A DNA stretch of 64,000 nucleotides, taken from assembly GCF_003026285.1 (NCBI RefSeq), contig NZ_PYOD01000001.1, positions 496,001 through 560,000 of the forward strand, read 5' to 3'. This DNA comes from Photobacterium profundum (GTDB lineage: Bacteria; Pseudomonadota; Gammaproteobacteria; Enterobacterales; Vibrionaceae). The translations under genes and the position numbers were made by a program. This document shows positions 38,075-46,391 of the stretch, piece by piece. A model generated the notes under the pieces. That model searched no databases. It saw nothing but the letters and a program-made list of their open reading frames with translations, and was not told the DNA's origin. The stretch's first letter is position 1; every line of letters starts with the position of its first letter.

Positions 38075-38662
38075 TTATTCAATGGCGTTCAAAAGTTTCT
38101 CTTTATGGTCGTCATTCAATAATGACCAATGGCAACCGTTGACTGCACCAGCAAACATCCAAAGCAACTTAAGATCGATATCAGCCCCATGCGTTTTACG
38201 CACTTTACGGAATACTTCAGCTGCACCCAATAAAAGAAAGCTGTTCACATCTGGAATACCGGCTTTTTTAACCATTCTTTCAAGTGTTAAACGCATATTG
38301 GGTAAATCACGTAGACGTCGACTCTCTTCTGAACATTTAAACGCCTTCTCTTTTTGTGAAAAAGAGATAGATTCATTGATAAGTAAGTGGCATTTATTTT
38401 TGTCACGTAAAAACAATTTCGTTATATCATAGTAGTTTACAGTTGCCGTTGTACTTTTTTTAATATGTTTAAACTTCAGGCAACCTAATTGAAGTAATTT
38501 ATCATCTAACTCACCACCACCACGTATAAATATCGTGGTATCCGTCAGAATTGCATACATAGCCCCATGAATGAAAACCCCAGTCCCGCCAAACATTGAC
38601 CGTTTTTCATGGCACCCAAAGTTGCTTAAATATGTTAAATAATCTTCCTTGAAAGCTGACAC
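38075..38662 (-). CDS. tfoX: TfoX/Sxy-type competence regulator
   Basis: A 195-residue protein with TfoX N-terminal domain (EKRSMFGGTGVFIHGAMYAI) and C-terminal domain (LRDLPNMRLTLERMVKKAG, FLLLGAAEVFRKVRKTHG, LKLLWMFAGAVNGCHWSLL). In Vibrio, TfoX induces DNA uptake genes with CRP when chitin is present; its paralogue TfoY controls other traits. The start is GTG with GGAGG seven bases upstream; an ATG five bases before the GTG is out of frame. No c-di-GMP riboswitch, which often precedes tfoY, was found, so TfoX is the better guess, but the paralogue is not excluded. In E. coli sxy sits beside yccS; here it is 25 kb away. Confidence 0.88.
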   Translation of the reverse strand: MSAFKEDYLTYLSNFGCHEKRSMFGGTGVFIHGAMYAILTDTTIFIRGGGELDDKLLQLGCLKFKHIKKSTTATVNYYDITKLFLRDKNKCHLLINESISFSQKEKAFKCSEESRRLRDLPNMRLTLERMVKKAGIPDVNSFLLLGAAEVFRKVRKTHGADIDLKLLWMFAGAVNGCHWSLLNDDHKEKLLNAIE

Positions 38663-38850
38663 AGCATGTCCTCCGATTAAGCGCTAATGGTTTCGATTCT
38701 CCAGTAACGCCACACATCACGACGTCAACAAATTGACTTTCTCATATCCAATTTATAAATTCCACATATGAAACAAGTAACAGTCACTTTTGAGATTTAA
38801 GGCATATTATTTAACGCGAAATAAGAGAAAAGGGACAAAACTTGACCATA

Positions 38851-38876
38851 TTTTTTGCGCTTTACCTCGCAAAAAA
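38851..38876. other. Inverted repeat in the tfoX upstream region
   Basis: TTTTTTGCG (38851-38859) and CGCAAAAAA (38868-38876) form perfect 9-bp arms around 8 bases. It lies between divergent tfoX and the LON-domain gene. It could be an operator, or a weak terminator of a small transcript; the role is not known. Confidence 0.4.
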
Positions 38877-38953
38877 TTCATGATTCTCTCCTATCTTTTA
38901 TCGTATTTTTATCAGCGAGGTCTATCTTTATAGTATTAAATTAGGGAAATATA

Positions 38954-39538
38954 ATGACAAACATCGCACTTTTACCTTCATCAAGCCACGTTTTGCCGGG
39001 CGGACGGCTAGAAATTATCGTCGCCGAAAAGCGTTATACCCGTATGGTAAAAGACTCTCTCACTTCCGGTGAAGGATTTGCTATGTGCATGATCAATGAA
39101 AATGAGGAGTCTGAAGAAATCAAAAAAATTCCCGCGATTGCTACTCACGTAAAAATAATCGACTTTAACGCACAAGAAGGCGGTCTGCTTGTTATTACGA
39201 TTGAAGGTATACAAAAGATCCGATTACTCAGTATTGAAATTGACCCCGATGGTTTATTAATTGGTGAATTTAAGCCTTATCTTGAGTGGATGTACATGCC
39301 TGTCGATGATGATAACGTTAGCCTAAGAGAGAAACTGAAACTTTTTTACTCGTCTATGCCAAAAATAGGCGCCTTATATAACGAGCCTAAATACAATGAC
39401 ATCAGTTGGATATGTCAGCGATGGATAGAGGTACTACCTATAGAGGTGAAATATAAACAATTATTAATAACGCAAGACACAACAAAATTAACAATTCGTT
39501 TTTTAAAAAAATTACTCGACTATGAGTACTATGAATAA
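38954..39538 (+). CDS. Free-standing LON substrate-binding (N-terminal) domain protein
   Basis: A 194-residue protein matching the N-terminal domain of Lon protease (PF02190), without ATPase or protease domain. Typical features: IALLPSSSHVLPGGRLEIIV at the start, ATHVKIIDFNAQEGGLLVIT, GIQKIRLLSIEIDPDGLLIG, and a helical C-terminal half ending with a short lysine-rich helix. Such stand-alone LON proteins occur in many proteobacteria; their function is not settled. GGGAAA precedes the ATG. It is divergent from tfoX, with about 290 bases between. Confidence 0.85.
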   Translation: MTNIALLPSSSHVLPGGRLEIIVAEKRYTRMVKDSLTSGEGFAMCMINENEESEEIKKIPAIATHVKIIDFNAQEGGLLVITIEGIQKIRLLSIEIDPDGLLIGEFKPYLEWMYMPVDDDNVSLREKLKLFYSSMPKIGALYNEPKYNDISWICQRWIEVLPIEVKYKQLLITQDTTKLTIRFLKKLLDYEYYE

Positions 39539-39665
39539 AACAATGGATTAAATAACAAGTAGAAATAAAATTTACATTCATATCTACTTTTTTACGAATG
39601 TTTATTGTATAAGCGTTCATACTCAAGATAAAATACCTAGAATCAATATTTACTTATTTGTAATA

Positions 39666-40589
39666 ATGTCACATTTATCTTTTTTTTGGCTAAAAGCTGA
39701 AAGTGAAAAAATAGTTAAAGGTTTAGAGTCTGAATTCTGCACACTGGTAAAAGAGACAGTAAAGCATAACACTCTTTCACTTCCCCCGATTCCGGAGGTT
39801 TTAGCGAAGCTTCATACACTCTGTAACGATGAAGAGACGACAGTGCGTGATGTTGCCGATCTTTTGCTCGATGACCCAAGCTTAGCGGCTGCTATTATTC
39901 GCACATCAAACACAATTATGTTCAACAGACGTAATGTTATTTGTCATGATCTGCTAACGGCGGTATCTCGCTTAGGGATAATGCGAGTGCGAGATATTGC
40001 AACAGCACAAGCAATTGATGAATTAAAAAATAATACACATTGTTTTGAACACGAATGTAATATAGTGCTCTCAAGTAGCGCTATACGTTCCCGTCAATTA
40101 GCTGGTACCATGGCTTTAATATGCCAAGGATTTATAAAGACCTCGACTAAACCATTTAAACTTGAACCAGAGAAAGCATTATTAGTCGGCTTGTTGGCAG
40201 ACATCGGTTTATTTGGTTTAATTAATGAATATCAAAATTACTTAAATAACGGTAATTATTTAGACCTTGATATCGCCACATATATTTTCCAACATTGCTG
40301 TAATGAAGCAAGCCCTATTGTGTTAAAACATTGGGGGTTTGATAAAGATTATATTGAAGTTTCATCTAATAAAAAAATGCCTTATTATAATGAACAAAAC
40401 ACCAGTTATTTAGACATTGCCCGTATGGCTAACCACCTTCTACTATTTAAAAATAATGATGATGCCATTGAAGACCATCATGTAGAGATGGATCTGACTG
40501 GTGCAGAGGTCATGTATGATTTGACTAATCTTTCAGACAGAGATTTTGATTCCGAACTTCAAAGTGTCATGAAAGCATGCGGATTATAA
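39666..40589 (+). CDS. HDOD domain protein
   Basis: A 307-residue cytosolic signalling protein with an HDOD domain (about 25-215), a non-catalytic relative of HD phosphohydrolases. Signature: LPPIPEVLAKLHTLCNDEET, VADLLLDDPSLAAAIIRTSN, AVSRLGIMRVRDIATAQAI, and LLVGLLADIGLFGLINEYQ. In Vibrio and Pseudomonas relatives HDOD proteins take part in c-di-GMP and two-component circuits, but this one has no second domain. No strong ribosome site precedes the ATG. A long hairpin follows. Confidence 0.85.
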   Translation: MSHLSFFWLKAESEKIVKGLESEFCTLVKETVKHNTLSLPPIPEVLAKLHTLCNDEETTVRDVADLLLDDPSLAAAIIRTSNTIMFNRRNVICHDLLTAVSRLGIMRVRDIATAQAIDELKNNTHCFEHECNIVLSSSAIRSRQLAGTMALICQGFIKTSTKPFKLEPEKALLVGLLADIGLFGLINEYQNYLNNGNYLDLDIATYIFQHCCNEASPIVLKHWGFDKDYIEVSSNKKMPYYNEQNTSYLDIARMANHLLLFKNNDDAIEDHHVEMDLTGAEVMYDLTNLSDRDFDSELQSVMKACGL

Positions 40590-40624
40590 CCAGATAGCAA
40601 TATGACATAAATATATTGATTCTT

Positions 40625-40654
40625 AAAACAATACGGTATGTACCGTATTGTTTT
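40625..40654 (+). terminator. Palindromic terminator of the HDOD gene
   Basis: A near-perfect palindrome: 14-bp arms (40625-40638 and 40641-40654) with only TG between. The arms start AAAACAATACGGTA. The T run is part of the stem, so it works best as a bidirectional hairpin. Confidence 0.7.
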
Positions 40655-40743
40655 CGATTGACCATCCTACATTGCAATTGATAAGCTTCTAAGTTCTGAA
40701 AAACGATTGAATAATCTCTGTTTATCATAAAGTAAGGATGCTC

Positions 40744-41643
40744 ATGTTCTCTGGGATGCTTTTCATCTTCCTGCCGCTAATAATTGGTTATTTAATACCA
40801 GTACATAAAACATCCGTACTTGAATTTATAAATACCCAAACTAGCAGACTTGTATTGGTCATTCTGGCATTGATGGGCTTAAGCCTTGCCGGGTTAGATA
40901 ACCTTGGGCAGAATTTAAGCCAAATCCTTCTCTATACTGCCACTTTCTTCATCTCCATCAGCGTCTGTAATCTTGCCGCATTACCATTGCTCGATAAATT
41001 ATGGCCTACAAACACAGCACATGACCACCGTCAACTTCCACTGGGTAAAATGATCATGGAGTCGGTTAAACTGGTACTTGTTGTGGCTGGTGGCTTAATT
41101 GTGGGGATTACACTTGGCTTTGATCTTTCTTGGGTTGATCAAGCAAGTGAGACTATTCTACTTTTATTGCTCTTTTTAATTGGTATTCAATTAAGAAACA
41201 GCGGCATGACACTACGACAGATTCTGTTGAATAAAAAAGGGATAATTATTGCCCTTGTCATTATAGGGACTTCACTGCCTGGCGGTATTATTGCAGCCCT
41301 AATCTTGGATATCCCCATTACACACGGCTTAGCCATGGCCTCTGGTTTTGGTTGGTATTCACTAGCAGGTATATTGATGGGCGATGGGCTTGGGCCAATC
41401 TATGGCGGTGCTGCTTTTTTAAATGAATTAATGCGAGAGCTCATTGCGTTGAGCTTAATTCCATTAATCATTCAGCGTTACCCTAGTACAGCAATTGGTT
41501 ACGCAGGTGCGACAGCGATGGATTTCACACTACCCGTAATACAAAACTGTGGCGGTATAAAATGTGTCCCTATCGCAATTGTAAGCGGCTTTATCCTTAG
41601 TTTACTCGTTCCTGTACTTATGCTGTTCTTTATCTCGCTGTAG
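40744..41643 (+). CDS. lysO: Lysine exporter LysO
   Basis: A 299-residue inner-membrane exporter of the LysO (YbjE, DUF340) family that expels L-lysine. It is about the length of E. coli LysO and collinear with it: MFSGMLFIFLPLIIGYLIP, FLIGIQLRNSGMTLRQILLN, ITHGLAMASGFGWYSLAGIL and YAGATAMDFTLPVIQNCGG, which contain the acidic and glycine-rich elements of the transport path. The second ATG (40744) is used, with AAGG spaced correctly; the ATG at 40738 lies inside that ribosome site. It ends just before the ACATGTGT tandem repeat. Confidence 0.93.
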   Translation: MFSGMLFIFLPLIIGYLIPVHKTSVLEFINTQTSRLVLVILALMGLSLAGLDNLGQNLSQILLYTATFFISISVCNLAALPLLDKLWPTNTAHDHRQLPLGKMIMESVKLVLVVAGGLIVGITLGFDLSWVDQASETILLLLLFLIGIQLRNSGMTLRQILLNKKGIIIALVIIGTSLPGGIIAALILDIPITHGLAMASGFGWYSLAGILMGDGLGPIYGGAAFLNELMRELIALSLIPLIIQRYPSTAIGYAGATAMDFTLPVIQNCGGIKCVPIAIVSGFILSLLVPVLMLFFISL

Positions 41644-41655
41644 CCTTACACAGAC

Positions 41656-41687
41656 ACATGTGTACATGTGTACATGTGTACATGTGT
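41656..41687 (+). repeat. Tandem repeat, four copies of ACATGTGT
   Basis: Four exact 8-base units, each containing the palindrome ACATGT, 12 bases after the lysO stop. The block is self-complementary and can slip or form several alternative hairpins. Confidence 0.92.
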
Positions 41688-41744
41688 TACTTTGACGATA
41701 AGATTCCTATACATTCCATAATATTTCCTCATTCGCATGACTAG

Positions 41745-41770
41745 AAAGGCCACCTCAATGGCCTTTTTAT
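41745..41770 (+). terminator. Terminator of lysO
   Basis: GGCCA and TGGCC arms around CCTCAA, extended by AAA/TTT, then TTTTTATTT, about 100 bases after the stop and beyond the tandem repeat. Confidence 0.82.
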
Positions 41771-41843
41771 TTATCTGATACCATCACGAAGAATCACCTA
41801 ATCGGCATATCAACCTTGTCGCACTCCCTTTCAAACACATTTA

Positions 41844-41891
41844 ATACCAATCTAGACAAGTATCTGACCATTTACTTATACAGAATGGTAT
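41844..41891 (-). repeat. Interspersed palindromic element, copy C (short, inverted)
   Basis: 48 bases with ATACCAATCTAG at one end and CAGAATGGTAT at the other. Read on the minus strand it starts ATACCATTCTG and contains AGTAAATGGTCA, as copies A and B do, and ends TCTAGATTGGTAT. The ends are imperfect inverted repeats of each other. Confidence 0.7.
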
Positions 41892-41911
41892 AACACAAAA
41901 AAAGACACGTT

Positions 41912-42060
41912 GATCCCTTCAAAGAACGAGTTTATTGGGATCTATACGGCGTTGATAATTTCCAACGTAGAACCGCCACGCCTATAAATTCGCGCCAGCC
42001 TAAAGCACAATAAATTCTCGCTGAAACGAGTATCTTGAGGCGGCGTACAAATCCAGCACT
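41912..42060. other. Unexplained structured non-coding block
   Basis: Between the palindromic element and the ptsG terminator. It holds GATCCC/GGGATC arms (41912-41917, 41937-41942), GTTG/CAAC around 8 bases near 41951, and CTCG/CGAG (42017-42030). It is more GC-rich than its surroundings and has no useful open frame. It may be a decayed mobile element, a repeat copied from elsewhere in the genome, or a structured RNA. Confidence 0.35.
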
Positions 42061-42073
42061 ATTTACTAGGATC

Positions 42074-42102
42074 AAAAAAGGGAAGCCGAAGCTTCCCTTT
42101 TA
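42074..42102 (-). terminator. Terminator of ptsG
   Basis: AAAAGGGAAGC and GCTTCCCTTTT arms with a short loop, just past the ptsG stop; usable on both strands. Confidence 0.88.
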
Positions 42103-42124
42103 TTTATAGATTTAGTGAGCCGTA

Positions 42125-43558
42125 TTAGTTATTACGAATCCACTCATCCATATCAGATTTTAGGTTGTCAGATTTAGTACCGAAGATAGCTTGAACACCA
42201 CTACCAGCGATAACAACACCTGCAGCGCCAAGCTTCTTAAGACGATCTTGATCAACGTTCTCAACACTTGCAACAGATACACGTAGACGTGTAATACATG
42301 CATCAAGGTTAGTGATGTTGTCTTTGCCACCAAATGCAATAACTAATTCTTTAGCCATCTCTGAACCAGCGCCAACAACGACTGCTTCACTTTCTTCTTC
42401 GTCTTCACGACCAGGTGTTTTCAAATCTAGCTTAGCAATAACTACGCGGAATACTACGTAGTAAATTGCAGCATAAATTAGACCCATAACAGGGAATAAC
42501 CATAGCTTTTGAGCGTTCGCAGAAAGAACAACGAAATCAATGAAACCGTGAGAGAAAGAGGTACCGTGTACCATACCCAGCATATTTGTCATTACAAACG
42601 CAGAACCCGCAAGGAAAGCGTGGATTACGTAAAGTACAGGAGCAACAAACATGAATGAGAATTCGATTGGTTCAGTAATACCTGTTAAAAATGAAGTCAG
42701 CGCAGCTGAGATCATGATACCACCAACTTTCGCACGGTTTTCAGGCTTAGCTGAATGCCAGATTGCGATTGCTGCAGCAGGAAGACCAAACATCTTGAAC
42801 ATGTAACCGCCAGCTAGCTGACCGAAGCCGTTACCAGCAAGACGAGTTGCTTCATTTGCTTCTAAGTAACAAGTTAGAACACCTGTACGTGCTTCACCCG
42901 CAGCGTTTACACAGCTACCCGCCTCGAAGAAGAATGGTACGTTCCAAACATGGTGTAAACCAAATGGGATTAGAGAACGCTCAACAACACCGTAAATGCC
43001 GAATGCTAATGTTGGATTCTGGTGTGCCGCCCAATCAGAGAATGCACCAATTGCGCCGCCGATTGGAGGCCAAATGATAGAAAGAACAATCGCAAGACCG
43101 ATAGAGCAGAAACCTGTCATGATCGGAACAAAACGCTTGCCAGCAAAGAAGCCTAGGTACTCAGGAAGTTGAATACGGAAGAAGCGGTTAAATGCCCACG
43201 CCGCAACACCACCAACAAGAATACCACCAAGTACGCCTGTTTCGATGTTCTCAAGACCCATCAGGTTAGCCATAACCTTCAGAGTTGCAGCCATGATACC
43301 GTAACCAACAATAGCCGCTAGACCAGCAACACCATCGTTATTTGTAAAACCAAGTGCAACACCTACTGCGAAAAGTAGTGGCATTTGACCAAATACAGAA
43401 CCACCAGCTTGTTCCATAATTTGTGAAACAACGTCGGGTAGCCAGCTAAAGTTTGCTGCGCCAACTCCTAATAGAATACCAGCTACCGGCAAAACCGATA
43501 CAGGCAACATTAGCGCCTTACCGACTTTTTGCAGGCTAGCAAAAAGGTTCTTAAACAT
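42125..43558 (-). CDS. ptsG: PTS glucose-specific EIICB component
   Basis: Inner-membrane glucose permease of the phosphotransferase system; 477 residues, the same as E. coli PtsG. The EIIC domain comes first ([60 protein letters not shown]), then a linker near residue 385, then EIIB with the phosphocysteine in [17 protein letters not shown] is separate (Crr). It follows ycfH in the same direction, as in E. coli, but after a terminator and a 459-base gap, so it has its own promoter. The leader carries a site resembling the SgrS small-RNA target. Confidence 0.96.
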   Translation of the reverse strand: MFKNLFASLQKVGKALMLPVSVLPVAGILLGVGAANFSWLPDVVSQIMEQAGGSVFGQMPLLFAVGVALGFTNNDGVAGLAAIVGYGIMAATLKVMANLMGLENIETGVLGGILVGGVAAWAFNRFFRIQLPEYLGFFAGKRFVPIMTGFCSIGLAIVLSIIWPPIGGAIGAFSDWAAHQNPTLAFGIYGVVERSLIPFGLHHVWNVPFFFEAGSCVNAAGEARTGVLTCYLEANEATRLAGNGFGQLAGGYMFKMFGLPAAAIAIWHSAKPENRAKVGGIMISAALTSFLTGITEPIEFSFMFVAPVLYVIHAFLAGSAFVMTNMLGMVHGTSFSHGFIDFVVLSANAQKLWLFPVMGLIYAAIYYVVFRVVIAKLDLKTPGREDEEESEAVVVGAGSEMAKELVIAFGGKDNITNLDACITRLRVSVASVENVDQDRLKKLGAAGVVIAGSGVQAIFGTKSDNLKSDMDEWIRNN

Positions 43559-43560
43559 AT

Positions 43561-43576
43561 TGTGCTCCTGAGTGGA
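43561..43576 (-). promoter_or_regulatory. Ribosome site and probable SgrS pairing region of ptsG
   Basis: The mRNA reads CCACTCAGGAGCACA, then ATATG. ACTCAGGAGCAC is the stretch of E. coli ptsG mRNA with which SgrS pairs to block translation during sugar-phosphate stress. The identity is to remembered sequence, not an alignment. No SgrS gene was seen in the window. Confidence 0.6.
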
Positions 43577-43719
43577 ATGTTTTAATTAGAGTTCAAATGG
43601 GTGCAAGCGACATACCCCCGTAGCCATAATGCTAGCACCACTTTCTTTTTCTTTCGGCACTTAGTATAAAATGCGGTGCTAAATATAACTTGATGGCAAT
43701 CAAGAATGCTAATGCAGCA

Positions 43720-43734
43720 TGAAATTTAATTTCA
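43720..43734. promoter_or_regulatory. Palindrome in the ptsG upstream region
   Basis: TGAAATTTAATTTCA, 7-bp arms around one base, about 165 bases before ptsG. It is a candidate operator, perhaps for an Mlc-like repressor, though the half-site order does not match the Mlc consensus. The rest of 43577-43984 is AT-rich and without a gene. Confidence 0.35.
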
Positions 43735-43984
43735 AAATCAAGTGCCGATCACAATAGGCGCACATGCAGTAAAACAAAAAACAAACAGGTAACATATTGA
43801 ATAATATAGTAAATATAAACATTAAAAAGACAAATAAAAAATGTAATAAATTTTCAGTTTTGTAATCCATGTTATTTTATGTAACGAAGATACTTTTAAG
43901 CTATAAGTCATAAAAAATGACCATTTGAAGACTAAACCTTGAATTGGTAATTTGAATATCAAAACAATTAACTAAAACCATTAA

Positions 43985-44012
43985 AAAAGGGAGCTAAAAG
44001 CTCCCTTTTTAT
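43985..44012 (-). terminator. Terminator of the pabC-mltG-tmk-holB-ycfH operon
   Basis: AAAAGGGAGCT and AGCTCCCTTTTT arms with a short loop, immediately after ycfH. Confidence 0.88.
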
Positions 44013-44017
44013 AAATT

Positions 44018-44794
44018 TTATCTTTCGGCTCGCGAAAAAAGGTTAAAGAAGTTATTCGTCGTTACTTTTTCAACTTCTTCGACAGATACCCCTTTTAGCA
44101 ACGCGATATATTGTGCAACATCACGAACATACGCAGGCTGATTCTGCTTACCGCGATAAGGGATTGGTGCGAGGTAAGGCGAATCAGTTTCAACTAATAA
44201 ACGCTCTAACGGCAAGCTACTAACTACATTTTTAAGTTCACTTGCTTTATTGAACGTAACAATGCCCGATATCGAAATATAAAAACCAAGCTCAATCGCT
44301 TCTTGTGCCATTTCAAGGCTTTCAGTGAAACAATGCAGAACACCGCCACATTTATCTGCACCTTCTTCACGTAAAATTCGCATTGTATCTTCACGTGCCA
44401 TACGGGTATGAATAATAAGTGGCTTATTCAATTCAACCGCTAAGCGAACATGCTCACGAAAGATCTCTTGCTGCTGCTCAGCCAATTCAGGCTGATAATG
44501 GTAATCTAACCCCGTTTCACCGATTGCAATAACGCGATCATGCTGAGCAAATGCTTTCAATTGTTCAAAATTAAACCCTTCTTCAATATCAAGGGGATGA
44601 ACACCACATGACGCAAAAACATTTCTATGAGGTTCAATCATTTCCATCATTGCTGGAAAACTTTTAAGTGTAACGCCCACAGATAAAAAGTACTCAACAC
44701 CACGATCTTTAGCTTTAGCTAACACATCATCAATGCCTGTATGAAGTTGCTCGTAATCTAATTTGTCCAGGTGACAATGTGAATCAACTAACAC
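44018..44794 (-). CDS. ycfH: TatD-family metal-dependent hydrolase YcfH
   Basis: A 258-residue TIM-barrel hydrolase of the TatD family, putatively a metal-dependent deoxyribonuclease. Metal ligands are visible in LVDSHCHLD at the start, AIGETGLDYHY (Glu), PLIIHTRMA (His), GGVLHCFTE (His) and LLVETDSPYLAP (Asp). The GTG at 44794 is preferred: it places VLVDSHCHLD at the N terminus as in E. coli YcfH and has GGAG upstream. The coding region then overlaps the end of holB by 11 bases, showing translational coupling. Confidence 0.92.
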   Translation of the reverse strand: MLVDSHCHLDKLDYEQLHTGIDDVLAKAKDRGVEYFLSVGVTLKSFPAMMEMIEPHRNVFASCGVHPLDIEEGFNFEQLKAFAQHDRVIAIGETGLDYHYQPELAEQQQEIFREHVRLAVELNKPLIIHTRMAREDTMRILREEGADKCGGVLHCFTESLEMAQEAIELGFYISISGIVTFNKASELKNVVSSLPLERLLVETDSPYLAPIPYRGKQNQPAYVRDVAQYIALLKGVSVEEVEKVTTNNFFNLFSRAER

Positions 44795-45761
44795 GGTTAT
44801 TTTCTCCAATAAATCCTGTTAACCACTCTACAATGAGTAATTCAATATTCAAACCACTGTGCTTCTCTAACTTTCGATGTAGTTCGTTAATTTTTCGAAC
44901 CTGCTGTATCAGAATAGTAGAAGGTACCGCTTGTGCTACTGATTGAATCTTGTCGATAGATTCACAATGCGTAAAATAATCAGTAACACTTTGTTGAAGT
45001 TTAATACAGTCAACAAGAAAGTAACTTAACCACTTCATACTAATGATACCCTCACTGCTACACAGTGATACAACATCATAAATGCCAATATGCGGTGGTT
45101 GTAAAAAAGCAGCAAATGCTTCCATCAAATGATGGTGCCGAATGTCCATTCCTTGCTCAATAAACTGCTGTGTTGCTAACGGTGCACACGCATTCAAACG
45201 AATAGATTCAATCTTGATCGTTTGCATTAATTGCTTTTCCACCCACTGCTTCACAAACTGTTCGTCAGGGGTTTCCATACGCCATTTATTACAGCGACTT
45301 ACAATTGTCGGTAATAAACTATCCAGAGATTGTGCCGTTAAAATAAACTGACATCCTGATGGCGGCTCTTCCAATGTTTTCAAGATAGCGTTAGCACCCG
45401 CTTCACCCATTGAATCAGCACAGTCAATCATGATAACGCGTTGCCCTGCTAGCTGAGAGGTTTCCATTGCCCAGCGATTACATTGCCTGACAGCATCAAC
45501 ACCAATCTGTTTCCCTTCTTGCTCTGGCTTAATAAGATGAAAGTCAGGATGTGTACCTGCAGCAAACAATTTGCAACTATGGCAAACACCGCAGGGTTCA
45601 GAGTCACAGTTATGACACAGCACAGTTTGTGCTAATTGTTGCCCTAAAATCTCTCGTCCAGTACCTTTAGGGGCAAGTAATAGAATTGCATGGTGCAAGC
45701 GTTCCTGTATTAACAGTTGCTGCCAACTGTGCCATAGCGCTTCATGCCAAGGATAGAGCAT
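44784..45761 (-). CDS. holB: DNA polymerase III delta' subunit
   Basis: Clamp-loader subunit of the replicative polymerase; 325 residues against 334 in E. coli. The N-terminal AAA+ region has LYPWHEALWHSWQQLL, LLLAPKGTGREILGQQLAQT, and the zinc module CHNCDSEPCGVCHSC (about 50-64). The SRC motif TIVSRCNKW follows ANAILKTLEEPP. The Walker A motif is altered (GTGRE), as in other delta' proteins, which do not hydrolyse ATP. It directly follows tmk with no gap. Confidence 0.93.
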   Translation of the reverse strand: MLYPWHEALWHSWQQLLIQERLHHAILLLAPKGTGREILGQQLAQTVLCHNCDSEPCGVCHSCKLFAAGTHPDFHLIKPEQEGKQIGVDAVRQCNRWAMETSQLAGQRVIMIDCADSMGEAGANAILKTLEEPPSGCQFILTAQSLDSLLPTIVSRCNKWRMETPDEQFVKQWVEKQLMQTIKIESIRLNACAPLATQQFIEQGMDIRHHHLMEAFAAFLQPPHIGIYDVVSLCSSEGIISMKWLSYFLVDCIKLQQSVTDYFTHCESIDKIQSVAQAVPSTILIQQVRKINELHRKLEKHSGLNIELLIVEWLTGFIGENNRVS

Positions 45762-46391
45762 CTATTGCTTCTCCAACCAATGATTCAATGCTTGCTTCAG
45801 ATCGCTCGTTACACACTCTAACGACTGGCTAGCATCAATAATGATCACTTTAGGATTATTTTCTGATAATTCTAGAAAACGAGCACGCGCTCTATGGAAA
45901 AAATCCACATTCATTTTTTCGATACGATCTAGCTCGCCACGACCACGCGCACGTTCTAGTCCGAGTATTGGGTCAATATCCATATAAATCGTTAAGTCAG
46001 GGCAAAAATCACCTAACACGGTATCACGCAAGTTTTCCATCAATGCTTTATCAAAACCACGACCACCACCTTGGTAAGCTTGAGATGACATGTCGTGGCG
46101 ATCGCCAACTACCCAGCGGCCTTCAGCTAATGCAGGTTTAATAATGTTATCAACCAACTGAATACGAGCGGCATATAACAAAAGCAGCTCAGCCATATCG
46201 GTTAATGGTTCATCTGGGTGCCCATCTTTTATCAAGGCACGCATTTGCTCTGCTAATGGTGTTCCGCCAGGTTCACGCGTCGATTCTGGGTTTTCAATAC
46301 CATGTGCAGCAAGGGTATCGATCACTTGTTGAATAGCGGTACTTTTACCTGCGCCTTCAAGGCCTTCAATTACAATAAATTTAGCAGTCAT
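45762..46391 (-). CDS. tmk: Thymidylate kinase
   Basis: Phosphorylates dTMP to dTDP. 209 residues (E. coli 213). P-loop [14 protein letters not shown] (about 8-21), DR motif [20 protein letters not shown], and the lid region [13 protein letters not shown]. The ATG overlaps the mltG stop by one base; its stop touches the holB start. These tight junctions mark a co-transcribed group. Confidence 0.96.
   Translation of the reverse strand: MTAKFIVIEGLEGAGKSTAIQQVIDTLAAHGIENPESTREPGGTPLAEQMRALIKDGHPDEPLTDMAELLLLYAARIQLVDNIIKPALAEGRWVVGDRHDMSSQAYQGGGRGFDKALMENLRDTVLGDFCPDLTIYMDIDPILGLERARGRGELDRIEKMNVDFFHRARARFLELSENNPKVIIIDASQSLECVTSDLKQALNHWLEKQ

Noticed and set aside
38663..38953. A c-di-GMP (GEMM) riboswitch upstream of tfoX
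   Set aside because: No GEMM-like core was found in the minus-strand leader; the short distance from GGAGG to the start also argues against it.
41656..41687. Tandem repeat considered as a CRISPR array
   Set aside because: Units are 8 bases, contiguous and without spacers.
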